Below, piece by piece: positions 33,818 through 45,680 of a stretch of DNA of 64,000 nt; within the stretch, counting starts at the first letter, position 1; each line of letters opens with the position of its first letter. Source of the DNA: Pohlia nutans (taxonomy: Eukaryota > Streptophyta > Bryopsida > Bryales > Mniaceae). The notes below the pieces were generated by a model. That model was not told the origin of the DNA. It did not search any database and saw only the letters and a program-made list of their open reading frames with translations. Made by a program: the position numbers and the translations under genes. The DNA lies in assembly GCA_022496805.1 (NCBI GenBank), contig CM040100.1, forward strand, positions 16,769,009 to 16,833,008, read 5' to 3'.

Positions 33818-34899
33818 TTTTTGACAGATCCCCTCACCATTCATTCGACATGCCCTATTCTAGGTCGTTGGTTTTTTTTTAAGATTCAATTTATTTGTTC
33901 TCGGTCTTTTGTTTGACGGATGTGTTTGAAAATAACATTTAAGGAGTCAAAGTAAAATTCACACCTTTTATTTATTTATATAATATAGAAACACTTGTGG
34001 CAATGCTAGGTTTCCAACAACAATGAAACGTGATATATCTTTTAGAAATGAATACACGTTGAATGTTTTCTAAGCAAAGGCGCTTATGAGTACATATTCC
34101 TTATGCAAATAATTGAACTTCTTTCTTTTACATTATAAACAAAATCGAAATCCAAAAAGTTTATAACATTTGAATAAATAACATTCTATACAACGATTTG
34201 AAAAAAAGTAATTTGATTCAAACATTTAATTATTATTTTTAATCAAATTCTTAAAATAAGTATATGTTGAAGAAAATTATGTATTTGAGAGGGACTTGAA
34301 GGCACATATCATGTTCACAACTATGGGATTTCTATATTAAAGTTTCAAAAATCAAACCCCATCATCCTAGTCCGCTATAGCTTGCAATGTTAAATTTCCA
34401 ACAACAATGAATTTGGACAAGTCTCCACTTTGATTACATAAGCTTAAATTATAATTTCTAATTGATGACATAAACTTAAAATATAATTTCTAATTGAAAT
34501 AACATACTTTTATAAGATTTTAGGAAATCTTGACCGAAAAATTGATAAATTTTTGCTAAAAGAATCTTGCACAAATCTACCTCAAAAAAAATCAGTATCA
34601 ATACAAATGAATGCATTTTAATGAAATAAATATGTGAACATTACAATGTTGTTAAATTGCAAGAATGAAAATATTTCTAAAACATATAAAAGTGTTGCAG
34701 TAAGCACACACCGCCCACGGTATTTCTGGAAGCTGGATCAAAAGAGAATCTCACTTAAATTCACTTTTCTCAGTAATCAAGGAATGCCATTCATATTCCA
34801 TGAATTTTGGGCGTGTCATTGCCACGCAAACCTAGTTTCTAATTGTAACTAAACTGTGGTCCCATTGCAAAAGGGTGTTGGCTCCCTTGTCTATTATGC
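33818..34899. other. AT-rich intergenic DNA, no gene seen
   Basis: No coding frame above noise and no repeat family recognised. Confidence 0.5.
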
Positions 34900-34901
34900 T
34901 A

Positions 34902-35156
34902 CTCCCTCCGTTTCATAGTAAGAGTCCATCTCTTTTGACAAGTTTCAAGTTGACGTTTCTTTTGACAAAAATAAGGCATCTCGGGGTTATAAAATTGGGC
35001 TATCTTTAATAGTAGTAAGTAAATTTTGTGACACTCTCATTGTCCGTCCAATTCGAAGTGGATAATGCTCATGTTTGAAGTATATAACATAGGACAAAAT
35101 CTTGAAAACAAAAACATGTAAAAAACATATAGACTCTTATTATGAAATAGAGGGAG
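34902..35156. mobile_element. Stowaway MITE
   Basis: The left end CTCCCTCCGTTTCATAGTAA + GAGTC and right end GACTCTTATTATGAAATAGA + GGGAG are inverted repeats flanked by TA (34900-34901, 35157-35158). CTCCCTCCGT ends with TA duplication define plant Stowaway elements, mobilised by mariner-like transposases. 255 bp, non-coding. Confidence 0.9.
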
Positions 35157-35182
35157 TATACCGGTTGTATATGTTTTATTCT

Positions 35183-35512
35183 TTAACCCCTAAACGTACC
35201 AACCCTTTGAACAGAAGTAGATTTTAGCCTCAAAAATAGATATTAGCATGGCTCAGATGTACATGAGGTGTACATGAGAGGACCATTGCAAGCATGAAAT
35301 CTACCCAACAAATTTGACATACTTGTAGTTGAAGGCCTCTCCAATATTATCAACAGCTCCCCATCACAAGAGATTTCTTGTAATTGGTAAAGAATTTAAT
35401 AGGCTTACAAAGGTGACTTGGATGAAAGTCATCCGAGGTTGTATGAGAAAGTTGCAAGGCTTTGAATCTGTTCGTTGTCCAGTTTCTGGACGTTGGGACG
35501 TTTAGGGGTTAA
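35183..35512 (+). mobile_element. MITE family C, TTAA-flanked (330 bp)
   Basis: Starts TTAACCCCTAAACGTACC and ends GGACGTTGGGACGTTTAGGGGTTAA. A small hairpin GTCCAGTTTCTGGAC precedes the right end. It shares its right TTAA with the family B element that follows. Confidence 0.75.
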
Positions 35513-35762
35513 CCCCTAAAGGACCAAGAAGGCCATATTGGCCTCATGATTGTTTAGTAGTTTTGAATAGGTCCTATGTGGATTTTTAATTTTTTTTTCA
35601 AATGTAATTATTGCTTGACCAACACATGTAATGTTTTTCGCTAATTTTGGTGATATAAATTTTGATATAAATTTCAGTTTTTCGCCAAATTGTAATTTGC
35701 ACGATATGATCACTTGAATTTGACAATTTAAAATCATGAATCCTTGATACTTTAGGGGTTAA
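35509..35762 (+). mobile_element. MITE family B, complete copy (254 bp), TTAA-flanked
   Basis: Starts TTAACCCCTAAAGGACCAAG and ends CTTGATACTTTAGGGGTTAA; the outer 12 bp (TTAACCCCTAAA) are a perfect inverted repeat. It begins at the TTAA that closes family C. Confidence 0.78.
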
Positions 35763-35766
35763 TGGG

Positions 35767-36343
35767 TTAACCCCTAAATGCCTAAAGCCCTCTTCAAATT
35801 CGGCAATTTTGCAAAGATGGATTATAAAATGCAACCTAAAGGGATATTTTGAACTTGATATATAAATAAAAGTTGTACGTTATGAATTTTAGATTCCATC
35901 CATACGGTTAGATCTATGATTGCTATTACCAATAATTTTGTATAAAATTTGAAACGTGAAATTCAAAATTATTTTGTAATTCAATTACGAATAAGATATT
36001 GACAATCTACAGATGAAATTCTTTGTGATTGGTTGAAATGTAATACTCTAAGTGTAGTGATTTTTGGAGATTTTTTGGTTGCTTAATTTTATGAGTTGAC
36101 TTTTTTTTTACCACTTTTACACTGAAATCTTCAAAATTTTGGGTGAATCACTACAACATGAAATGAGGCATAAAAATTTAACAAATCATCTCCTTTCTAA
36201 TCGGATCACATATGCATGAAGCTAACTTCTCATAGAATCTACAGTAAAAATCCCACACTGCAAAAAATGCATGACGGATGAGAATCTACGGATGAAATCT
36301 GTACATCGTCCAAAAAATGGACGCTTAGGCAGTTAGGGGTTAA
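35767..36343 (+). mobile_element. MITE family A, complete copy (577 bp)
   Basis: Starts TTAACCCCTAAATGCC and ends TAGGCAGTTAGGGGTTAA. It is the uninterrupted reference for the nested copies at 25469 and 28295. A stem CGTCCAAAAAATGGACG lies 20 bp before the right end. Only four bases separate it from the family B copy. Confidence 0.82.
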
Positions 36344-36599
36344 GATATGTTTTGTCACAAATATGACGTGTGATGGGCATGCAAAAAGAAACCGTGATCT
36401 TCTGGAGCAAAGATAAGAAAGCCGGTGGCTATGGACGAGCAATGATGGAGCACATTTGTCGCGTCAGCCCTTATTAGGTCAAGCCTCCACTCGGGGAACC
36501 AAATCCCGTTCCCTCCCGTTGCGAGTTCCCAGATAACCGTAAGCTGACCGTTCCCACAACCTCGGCAAGAGAACAGCCGCCTTGCAATCATCTGCCGCA

Positions 36600-37099
36600 A
36601 GCCGCCGGCCGTCTTGTCGAGCTACCTCCTCCTCACCCGCGCGGCCGCCGCAATACCCTTCTACCGTCCGATCATCCATCGCACGGCTGCTGCTCATCAT
36701 CCCCACCCTAGGGGAGCCCCTCCCTGCCCTTCAAGAGCAGCAGCTGAAACCCTAGCGCAGTATCATCTCTTCCACTGTGAGGAGACCATCATCGCCGCAT
36801 CTAACATATTTTGCTTCTCAGGTATGTGACAGATTTCCCATGGCACCTGTTTTTGATTGCATTTTCAGAATTGGTGTCACAGTTTTCGACACAAGAATTA
36901 CGTTTCATGCGTTTGTTGTTCGTCACTAATCTTAAAGAACTCAGCTCCGTGGTTTAAAGGTTTAAGATGTCCAGCACTTCCTTCACCCTGGATTTCATGC
37001 CTACTTTCTGAAGATCCTAAGAAGGTTTAAGAGCAAGATTTTCGAAGTTCTTAGAGTATCTCATCATAAGGATATTGCGGTGTTGGCAGATTATTCAAG
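36600..37099 (+). promoter_or_regulatory. EF1A copy 1 leader: GC-rich promoter, telo-box, 5' UTR intron
   Basis: A GC-rich island (GCGCGGCCGCCGC near 36640) precedes the telo-box AAACCCTA at 36747-36754, a motif known from plant EF1A promoters. The leader intron runs from CTCAG|GTATGTG (36822) to TTGGCAG (37089), leaving ATTATTCAAG before the ATG. No clear TATA box was seen. Confidence 0.65.
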
Positions 37100-38644
37100 A
37101 TGGGTAAGGAGAAGGTTCATATCAACATCGTGGTCATCGGCCATGTCGACTCCGGCAAGTCGACGACCACGGGCCACCTGATCTACAAGTTGGGAGGAAT
37201 CGACAAGCGTGTGATCGAGCGTTTCGAGAAGGAGGCGGCCGAGATGAACAAGCGTTCGTTCAAGTACGCGTGGGTGTTGGACAAGCTGAAGGCGGAGCGC
37301 GAGCGTGGTATCACGATCGATATCGCTCTGTGGAAGTTCGAGACGGTTCGGTACTACTGCACGGTGATCGACGCGCCCGGGCATCGCGATTTCATCAAGA
37401 ACATGATCACGGGGACGTCGCAGGCCGACTGCGCCGTGCTGATCATCGACTCGACGACGGGAGGGTTCGAGGCCGGTATCTCGAAGGACGGGCAGACCCG
37501 TGAGCACGCTCTGTTGGCGTTCACGCTGGGAGTGAAGCAGATGATCTGCTGCTGCAACAAGGTAAGGTTGCCTGTTGGGAATAGTGGTGAATTGGTTGGT
37601 GGTTTGGTCGTAGTGTTTGGTTGATTTGGGCAAGTATCGTTATGGTTTGTTTTGGTGCATTGACATGGTGGCGCGGGTTGGAAAGTGGTGTTGGAAATTG
37701 ATGGGTTGAGTTGGATGTAGAAGTGACGGAGGGATTTGTGAAATGGATGATGTGTGCAGATGGACGCGACGACGCCGAAGTACAGCAAGGCTCGTTTCGA
37801 GGAGATCAGCAAGGAGGTGTCGGCGTACCTGAAGAAGGTGGGGTACAACCCGGACAAGATCCCGTTCGTGCCCATCTCCGGGTTCGAGGGCGACAACATG
37901 ATCGAGAGGTCGAGCAACCTGGACTGGTACAAGGGGCCGACCCTGCTGGAGGCTCTGGACAACGTGTCTGAGCCGAAGAGGCCGTCCGACAAGCCGCTGC
38001 GTCTGCCTTTGCAGGATGTGTACAAGATCGGAGGCATTGGAACTGTGCCGGTGGGACGTGTGGAGACGGGAGTGATCAAGCCGGGGATGTTGGTGTGCTT
38101 CGCCCCGACGGGTCTGACGACTGAGGTGAAGTCGGTGGAGATGCACCACGAGTCGATGTTGGAGGCCCACCCGGGAGACAACGTGGGGTTCAACGTGAAG
38201 AATGTGGCAGTGAAGGACCTGAAGAGAGGGTTTGTGGCTTCGGACTCGAAGAACGACCCCGCGAAGGAGGCGGCCAACTTCACGGCGCAGGTGATCATCA
38301 TGAACCACCCCGGGCAGATCGGGAACGGGTACGCGCCGGTGCTGGACTGCCACACGTCCCACATCGCGGTGAAGTTCGCGGAGATTTTGACGAAGGTGGA
38401 CAGGCGATCGGGCAAGGAGCTGGAGAAGGAGCCCAAGTTTTTGAAGAATGGAGACGCGGGGTTCGTGAAGATGATTCCGACGAAGCCGATGACGGTGGAG
38501 ACGTTCGCGGAGTACCCGCCATTGGGTCGTTTTGCGGTGCGTGACATGAGGCAGACGGTGGCCGTGGGAGTGATCAAGGCCGTGGAGAAGAAGGAGGCGA
38601 CGGGTGCCAAGGTGACTAAGTCTGCGCTGACCAAGAAGAAGTAA
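37100..38644 (+). CDS. EF1A: Translation elongation factor 1-alpha, copy 1
   Basis: GTPase that delivers aminoacyl-tRNA to the cytosolic ribosome. Exons 37100-37561 and 37760-38644 (TAA) encode 448 residues, the family's normal length. Visible motifs are the P-loop GHVDSGKS (14-21), DAPGH (91-95) and NKMD (153-156); the intron falls exactly between NK and MD. The C-terminus is lysine-rich (TKSALTKKK). GC-rich codons contrast with the AT-rich surroundings. The ATG follows the 5' UTR intron; its protein is identical to copy 2 at 45681. A long frame on the opposite strand (to 38688) is an antisense shadow. Confidence 0.97.
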
Positions 38645-39433
38645 ATAGTTGAGTAGATTGTTACTCTGATGTTTTGAAGAGTTTCCATTACAAGCTGCAG
38701 TTAGGTTTCGCTTATCTGGGACCTCGCAGTCTCTTTTGACACCATACACAGTTGTATTGTCGGAGGGTTAACTCCGTACCAATTTTTCTAATATTGAGGC
38801 CAGTATTTGGCGGGAGTTAGCGATCACTTTGATTATTTTATGATGACATTTGATTTTGAGTTGTTTCTTTTAACTCGATCTTGCCTATGTGATTTTATGA
38901 TTGCCCCGAAGCTAATTTCAGGCAGTGCGCTGTAGACATTGCCTTGTCTTCCGGTTTGCAGTTATTTTACTCTTCATTTTCTACAATTTTTTAATTTGCC
39001 TACCTTGGGTTTCATCCAGTGAAGGTGAGGATTGTCAACGTCCTTAGTAAAATTGCGAGGTATGTGATGATTTGAATGCCAGTTTTGGCAAAGTATTCTG
39101 AATTCCTTTTGACCTTTCTTGCGAAGTGCTATTTCTACTATAAAATTCTCTGATTTCGGTGAAGCTTCGGGTTAAAATGCTGTCTGGTTCCTTAAAAAAA
39201 TGATTAAAAACTGCCGTGAATTTTGTTTCGGTATCCACTTGACTAAGTATTCCCAGAACGTTTTCACTGGTTCCACTGTGGACTGTAACATAGTTTGCAT
39301 GTTTGACAAGTGCGCAACACAAGATAGTGTTCAAGATTCTGTATAGTATCGTTGTAGGGGGATTATTATAATGAGGTTTGAGTGTAGCTTGCAACTGATT
39401 TATATATACTGTTCGGTTGTCAGTGAAGCCTTA

Positions 39434-39849
39434 GAGCATGCCCAGCAGCAGGTGTTTTGGAGGGACCAACGCCAAGGTTTGGTGTAGTAATCTTCACTTG
39501 CTTCGAAGTTTGGTCCAGCAACTGCCCACTCACGCTAAAAAATAGTTTTTCGAGTCAAAGTTTGAGGTTTCTCCGCTATCTACAGAAGCTTTGGCGCAAG
39601 CAAATTTCTCACACCAAGCAAGCAAAGATGCTCAATCAACAATTAAATAACGAGCTTGAAGACTATTCACCGGCCCGTGCTTCAAGGTCATCAAGTTACT
39701 TTCATAAAATCTTCATTTTATAAGTTGCCTTGGTGTTCGCTCCAGGAATGTTGCCGGGCTACTTCTTGTATAACAATCCTCCAAGTTAAAAATGGCCCTC
39801 AAATTAATCCTTGGCGGACATATTTTCTCTGGACCTGCTGGACTTGCTC
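39434..39849. mobile_element. Tourist/Harbinger-like MITE, TTA target duplication
   Basis: The left end GAGCATGCCCAGCAGCAGG and right end CCTGCTGGACTTGCTC are inverted repeats; TTA lies outside each end (39431-39433 and 39850-39852). Same terminal family as 21521-21866. The right TTA is also the first three bases of the next TTAA element. Confidence 0.65.
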
Positions 39850-40661
39850 TTAACCCTTTAGTGCCCAGGGTACTGTAGCAGACAGCTCTGGATTTCAGTG
39901 GGTTTTTCCACTGTGGTTGAGACTACCAAAAATAGAATGGGTTAAATTAGAAAGTAACCGTACAATTCTATTCTCAACTTGAGAGCACACATTTTATTAA
40001 AATTTGAGAATCATCTGATGGTGGGATCGGAAGATTATAGTATGTATTTGAACTGTATAATGCACTCTCAAAAATGAGATTTTGGGGGGTGTGTGACTTC
40101 AAAGTTAAATAGAATTTGAGGTAAATTTTCAAAAATAAAGGCAAAGACGTTCAGCTATGCCCTATGTCAACACCTCTCTGTTGCAATCTTTCATATCAAA
40201 AATAGACTCACACATAATTATTGTGAGATTTATAAGTGAAAGTGACTTGTCCATGTACGGTTTAGGACAAAATTTTATACGTTGAAAATTGACAGGAGTG
40301 GGTACATTAGTCAAGATCGGATTACACACACTAATGGAAGATGAAGAAGAGAACACAATCCAAAAAAATAAAACAAGATAACAAACTTCCAAACACAAGA
40401 AATACTACACAATACATATGTTGTATTTGTAAGTATTTACTGTATTTTCAAGTATTTGCAATATTTTTGCGTTCTGTTGATAGGTATTTTGATAGTTGTA
40501 CAATTCCAAATTGAAAAATTTCTTTTCCTGGAAGGTGCGTAATGTATGTGCGCAAATCTGAACTTCAAAACTGAAGTTCCAATTCTTCACGGATTCTCTG
40601 CTATTTGCATTTCGGACGTTGTAGTGACCATAACGTGGTTTGCTGGGCACTAAAGGGTTAA
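39850..40661. mobile_element. TTAA MITE family H, 812 bp, 19-bp perfect TIR
   Basis: The left end TTAACCCTTTAGTGCCCAG and the exact reverse complement at the right end (CTGGGCACTAAAGGGTTAA). The longest clean inverted ends among the TTAA elements here. Non-coding. Shares its right TTAA with the next element. Confidence 0.82.
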
Positions 40662-41212
40662 GCGTCCACATGATTTACCGCTACAATTACCAGGTCAAAC
40701 CTCATGGATTCCTTACATTTTAAAATATATTAGATTATTTTGGTATTTTTCTCATATAAGGTATTGTTTAACAGATTTTTCCTGATTTTCGTAATTATGT
40801 AAAATAAAACAAATTTATATGATTTTTCAAAGTGTTTTTTCTCATAAAATCGTATTGATTACAAAAAAGCTTAGAATAGTATCAAATTTTTAGGGAAAAT
40901 GTAAATAATAGTGATGAACATCATGGTGTAGGTGGCATGCTTCTTGAGCTTACATTGAAAATGAAACGGATAGAAAAACATTTTCTGTTGTGTGGATTGG
41001 AATTTTAGGGTTTTGAGCTTTAAAGTGCTATAAAAAAATGCAGTTTTAAGAATTTTGAAGAAGGATAAATTGGACTAGAAAGTAGGAGGTAGCCTCCACA
41101 CTTTCGTAGTTGGCATCATTTTCATTTGAATTAAGAACCATGTGAAATCAGCATTTGACTGGAAAACGATCAAGCATGACCCCATGGGGCTCCTTGCATG
41201 CTTAAGGGTTAA
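40658..41212 (+). mobile_element. TTAA MITE family I, plus copy
   Basis: Starts TTAAGCGTCCACATGATTTACC and ends CATGCTTAAGGGTTAA. It aligns to the reverse complement of 48371-48910 (CAGGTCAAACCTCATGG, TTTTAAAATATATTA, AAAACATTTTCTGTTG). Confidence 0.72.
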
Positions 41213-43927
41213 GTTGTGGGTCTTGTATTGGTGATTGTGAAGTATGCCTGATTGACTCAAACTTGTAAACTTGTAGGGTAAGTTCCTGGTGGTGTGACAC
41301 CAGTTTGTTGCTTTCTGAGTTTGGCTGTGGACATTTTCAAATTATAGTTTCTGCTAATCGAAACTGAATTCTTCCAGTACGATAGGAATTGAATGGGTCC
41401 TCTCTCATTAGGATACTAACAGTGTTAGAAGTGATTTGCCAATCAAGAGAAGTTGTGTACAGATTTGATACTAGGTCGGAGGAGGTCATTGGTATTGGCA
41501 GTTCAAGTGATATATACTGGTCTTTGTCATATTTGACAACTTAACATTTTTCATCAGGCTAAAAGGCTTTGTCCTTTGGAATAACTTAGCAATTTTCAGC
41601 AGACTTTAAGGTAGCATGTTGTGAACACACATGTGACACTGGCCTAATGTGCACAGCTTCTTGCACATGGGTCATGGGTGGCGGCCCCTTATGTCCGTGC
41701 TGGCTGTCTGGTTGCGCTTCCCTATGTTACAGCAATCCCACCACCTCTGCCTCTGGAAAGAGTGTGGAAAGAAATAGATTATATTGAGGCAGTGTGAACT
41801 GGCAACAAGACAGAGATTGAAACATAGGCGCTCCAGCTTTGTTATCTGGCAATTTTTATTGCTACCCATGCCTTGAGACATGAATAGAAAAATAACACAT
41901 ATTGGGTGGTCTCTTGGACAACATTATGATTATTATAATGTTTGTAATGAGATTTAATAAAGAGAATCCAATTATTAAAGTATCGAATAATAATAATGAT
42001 AATGATGTTGACCTATCTCTACCAATATGTCGTCCAACTATCATAGCAAAGGAAATTAGAGTATTTTTTTTTATAAAAAATAGCCTAATTTGACATCTCT
42101 AAATTTATTGAATATATTTTGGCTGCAGTCACGTAGTGCATAAGGTTCTTTAGTCCTTGCCAGGGTTCATTCTTTTATTCTCACTGCACGAAAGATAATA
42201 ATTCAAAACATGTGATTCTTGAGGCCGGGATACTATGGACTTTCAACCCTCCATGCTGCGCACCCAAAGACCCTCTCCTACTCCCTCCCCTCTCTCCTCT
42301 CCCTCTTCACCTCTTTCCCCTCTCCTCATATATGTAGGAGAGAGGATAGAGAGGGGAGGGAGTGGGAGAGACTCTCTCATCTCCCCTTTATGTATGAGGA
42401 GAGGGGAGGGAGATGGAGATGAAGAGGAGAGGGAGTGGGAGAGACTCTCTCCTCTCCTCTTTATATTTGAGGAGAGGGGAAGGAGATGGAGATGAAGAGG
42501 GGAGGAAGTGGAGAGGGACTTTGAATGCACGGCTGCGCACCCAATGGTTAAAAATAAAAAGACACATACAAATATATATATATTTTTTTTGAGGGGGACG
42601 GCCGCTGTGTAGGGTTTAGCAGCAACATTAAACAACCAAATAAAGTTTTTTCTTGTTCTTTTTTTGGAAGCCGCCGTTTATGGTTCAGCGGCCAAATGAA
42701 GTACCTAAATAACGTACCCAAATAAAAATATTATTTGTACTATGCGGTTTCCAATAACAATGTTTGCTAGCTTATGTTTCAACACAAAGATCACAAGTAT
42801 ATTTTGTATTTTATATTTATTTTATTTTATTTTATTTTATATAACAAGTCATCTCCACCATGAATCCGTGTTCGTGACTGTGACTATGAAGTGATGGTTT
42901 CTCAAACATGTTATTATAGAAGGATTACAATATTCTCTATAAGTTGCATGTAGTTTACACACGTCATCTAGTGTACACAAGTCATTGGTTAAAAAACTCA
43001 GTTATATTTAGACAATGTAGCAATGTAGTTGAACCAAAGAGTCAAGTATTTGAAATGGAATATAACAATTACAAAGGATACTTATACATTGTGGGAAGTA
43101 GCCATTTGTAACATGTAACAAAATAACATTTATTTCAAGTCTTAGTGTTTATGAGTGTATTTTTTTGAGAGTACAAAATCCATAACAATTACAATTGACC
43201 CTATTGAAAGCATCACGAGAAGTGATAAACTTTAGGGATGAACATGGTCCTTTAGTATGGGTTAAACCCTAAATCCAATGACTAAATTTTTTCATGATAG
43301 CGTGTGGAAGAAAAGAAGCACTCAAACAATTTTCAAAGATTGCGAGAAGGCATGAAAGCAACGCAACTACATAAGCACAAACAACAAGAAGGAAAAGTAA
43401 GGGAGAAACTAAGTTCATGTTCACCCTATCTTGAAAGAGACGTTATCATTGTAGCCGCTAAAACATTAAAGTGAAAATTTTCACCAAATTGATCATGAAA
43501 TACGTATGCGCCCCTTTATAATTGTGTTTTGTGTGACTGCAATGAAGAGCGCTTTGTGATGGTTGTAAAGAGATGGCCAACACTATGAAAGAGATAATTT
43601 GGTCTCTATTTCCGCATTGTGCCGTGGTGAATATGTGTAGGTGTGTGGGGAATCCATTATGATCCAATTCGACTTTTGCAAGACCTCCTCTCGCACATCC
43701 GAGATGTTGTATCCAAGAGGAGTCTTGGATATGGGGTATACGGAAGAGCTGGGGTCGGGGTCGGGGCCGACTGAAAGAAAACCAAACTAACGAAAATGAA
43801 AATAAACCAAATGGAGAAAACAAGGCAAAAAGAAGTGAGGTAGTTGGAAGGATGAAGGTTTGGCCGAGATACTAAGAACCTTAATGAGCAATACATCAAC
43901 ATATTCTTTATTCATGACAATTTCAAG
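41213..43927. other. Intergenic DNA with one purine-rich foldback
   Basis: No gene recognised. Apart from the GA/CT-rich foldback at 42272-42528 it holds simple repeats (TTTTA)n near 42825 and ATAT near 42570. Confidence 0.45.
42272..42528. repeat. Polypyrimidine/polypurine foldback with tandem purine units
   Basis: CCCTCTCCTACTCCCTCCCC on the left pairs with the GGGAGGGAGTGGGAGAG blocks on the right. The purine half contains two to three units of about 85 bp (GAGGAGAGGGGAGGGAGATG...). GCTGCGCACCCA occurs on both outer sides as a direct repeat, perhaps a long target duplication. Open frames over it are low-complexity. Confidence 0.7.
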
Positions 43928-44584
43928 TTAACCTTTAAACGTCAAGAGGGTGCTGGAGGAGTAGCCCAACGGGAATATTGTAATTTTTTTGGGTGTTGGG
44001 CACCTATGGATGCATTGCCTTCCCATAACTGACCATGCACCAAAATGTTTTAGTATTGATGGAAATATGGCAGTATGTGCAGCTTCATTAGCATCGATTA
44101 AATGTGAGTGTATATGCACTTTTAATAAATGCAACAATATATTCAGTAAAATGCAGTATCATCGAACAAATTCCAACCTCCCAATTATTTTTGGATTTAT
44201 TCTTTGAGACACATTGTCCGCCCCCAACCCCCATGCTATGATTAACTCACAACGTGTTGCATCTACACTCTCTTTAGATGCAGTGCATACTATATCTTCT
44301 ATTTGAATAAAAAATTATGACGCATAGTGTACCTTCTAAGCTAAAAAAAAAGCTTTCACGCTATTCCAACAATTTCCCTCTTTCACAACACCCTACGCAA
44401 TTCGAAGTTCAATTTTTGTTTGCTTACATTGAAGAACAATCTTTTGAAGGATGTAGAGGAACTTCAGTCCGTAATCTAATCTTCTTTTCAAAGTAGTCTA
44501 TCAATCGAAAAATGGTGAACCACATCAAAAGTTCTTTCAAAAATTTTTAACCAAAAAGCTCGTGGGGCTTTGTTTGTCCTTTAA
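43928..44584 (+). mobile_element. TTAA MITE family G, long copy
   Basis: Starts TTAACCTTTAAACGTCAAGA + GGGTGCTGG and ends CTCGTGGGGCTTTGTTTGTCCTTTAA, matching the ends of the copy at 52673-53052. The interior is different and longer. Confidence 0.5.
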
Positions 44585-44945
44585 TCCTTTCACGTCCAGA
44601 TTCACCTCCAATTTCAAAGATGCGTTATAAAATATTTGATGAATCACAAAAATGGAGATGATATATGAAGAAAAGCTGTAAATCTCAATGTGTAGATCAC
44701 ATTTGTGCAATTGGATTAATGATATATTTCAAGAGTTTCTTTTGAAATTCACTTAAAAATCCCAAGTTAACAAATTTATATTAAAAAATAATAACAAATT
44801 TAAAATAATATGCACTATTAGATGGTATAATTTTCATTATTTGATTCTACTTATTTTCGAAAATCATTGTTGAGGTCTCACTTTTTGAAATCTCTTAAGG
44901 GTTCACACGATTCCAAAAATACTGAATTTATGTCTTAAAGTGACA
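44581..44945 (+). mobile_element. TTAA MITE family E, truncated copy
   Basis: Starts TTAATCCTTTCACGTCC, continues AAAGATGCGTTATAAAATATTTG and GTGTAGATCACATTTGTGCAATTGG, matching the copies at 52131 and 53216. The right end is absent. Confidence 0.6.
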
Positions 44946-45014
44946 GTGGTACAGTAAATGTTTTATAAAAGAAAAAAGAAAAGAAAAAGAAACTCAGTTC
45001 TTAAAAAAGAAAAT

Positions 45015-45680
45015 TGTCGGGTCCCGGTACCGGTACCGCAGTACAACCCGGGCCCCTGCATAGGTTCTAGTGCAGCCGCCCTAACTGCAACTTCGACTTT
45101 TCTTACAATCAAACCGTGCGGACGACCACGCGCCATACGAGGTAAAGTCCGTCCGATCGATCCGCCATCAACGGCCTCCGAGCCCTTCGGCGCAGAGTGA
45201 GTGTATATCAGGTCGTCCCTCTGCGCTCAATTCATCATTAGGTTTTCTTTGGAGTTCGAGAGCTCTTCTGCGGGGCTCCCAAAGCCTCTTTATCGTCGCC
45301 TGCTGCTTCACGGTGAGTTCTTTTCACAATTTTGCTTCCATTCTTAGTGTCGTCTTTCTGATATATTTTCTCAACCTGTGCTCTCTTGCTGCAACGTCGC
45401 TCAGAAACTTGCAATTCTATTCCTTGTCGCCTTTATAGGACCTAATACGGTGAAAAATTCTTTATATTAGGTCTTTTATCGGTTGCAGAGTTTCCGTCCT
45501 TCACGTTCTAACCCTACAGCTGAAATTCCAATTTGTGGATCATTAAGTTGAGCCTCGACTGATTTGTGATCTTTTAAAGATCTTAACCCTAATTATATAA
45601 TCACAGGTTCATTGACTATTTTCTCCTTACATTTTGGTTCATATTTGGCCTTCGAATTTCGGTTGCAGAGATCATTCAAG
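45015..45680 (+). promoter_or_regulatory. EF1A copy 2 promoter and leader with 5' UTR intron
   Basis: A GC-rich block (GGTACCGGTACCGC) is followed by the TATA box TATATCA (45204-45210). A leader exon ends CTTCACG|GTGAGT (45313), and the intron ends in CGGTTGCAG (45668) just before AGATCATTCAAG-ATG. A second identical acceptor-like GGTTGCAG at 45481-45488 could give an alternative leader. The leader is unrelated to that of copy 1 except for the last few bases. Confidence 0.65.

Noticed and set aside
36239..36706. Minus-strand ORFs upstream of EF1A copy 1
   Set aside because: Overlap the MITE end and the GC-rich promoter island; no conserved motif.
37354..38688. Long minus-strand ORF (444 aa) over EF1A copy 1, and its equivalent at 45935-47293
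   Set aside because: Antisense shadow of a GC-rich coding sequence; it crosses the intron and has no family motif.
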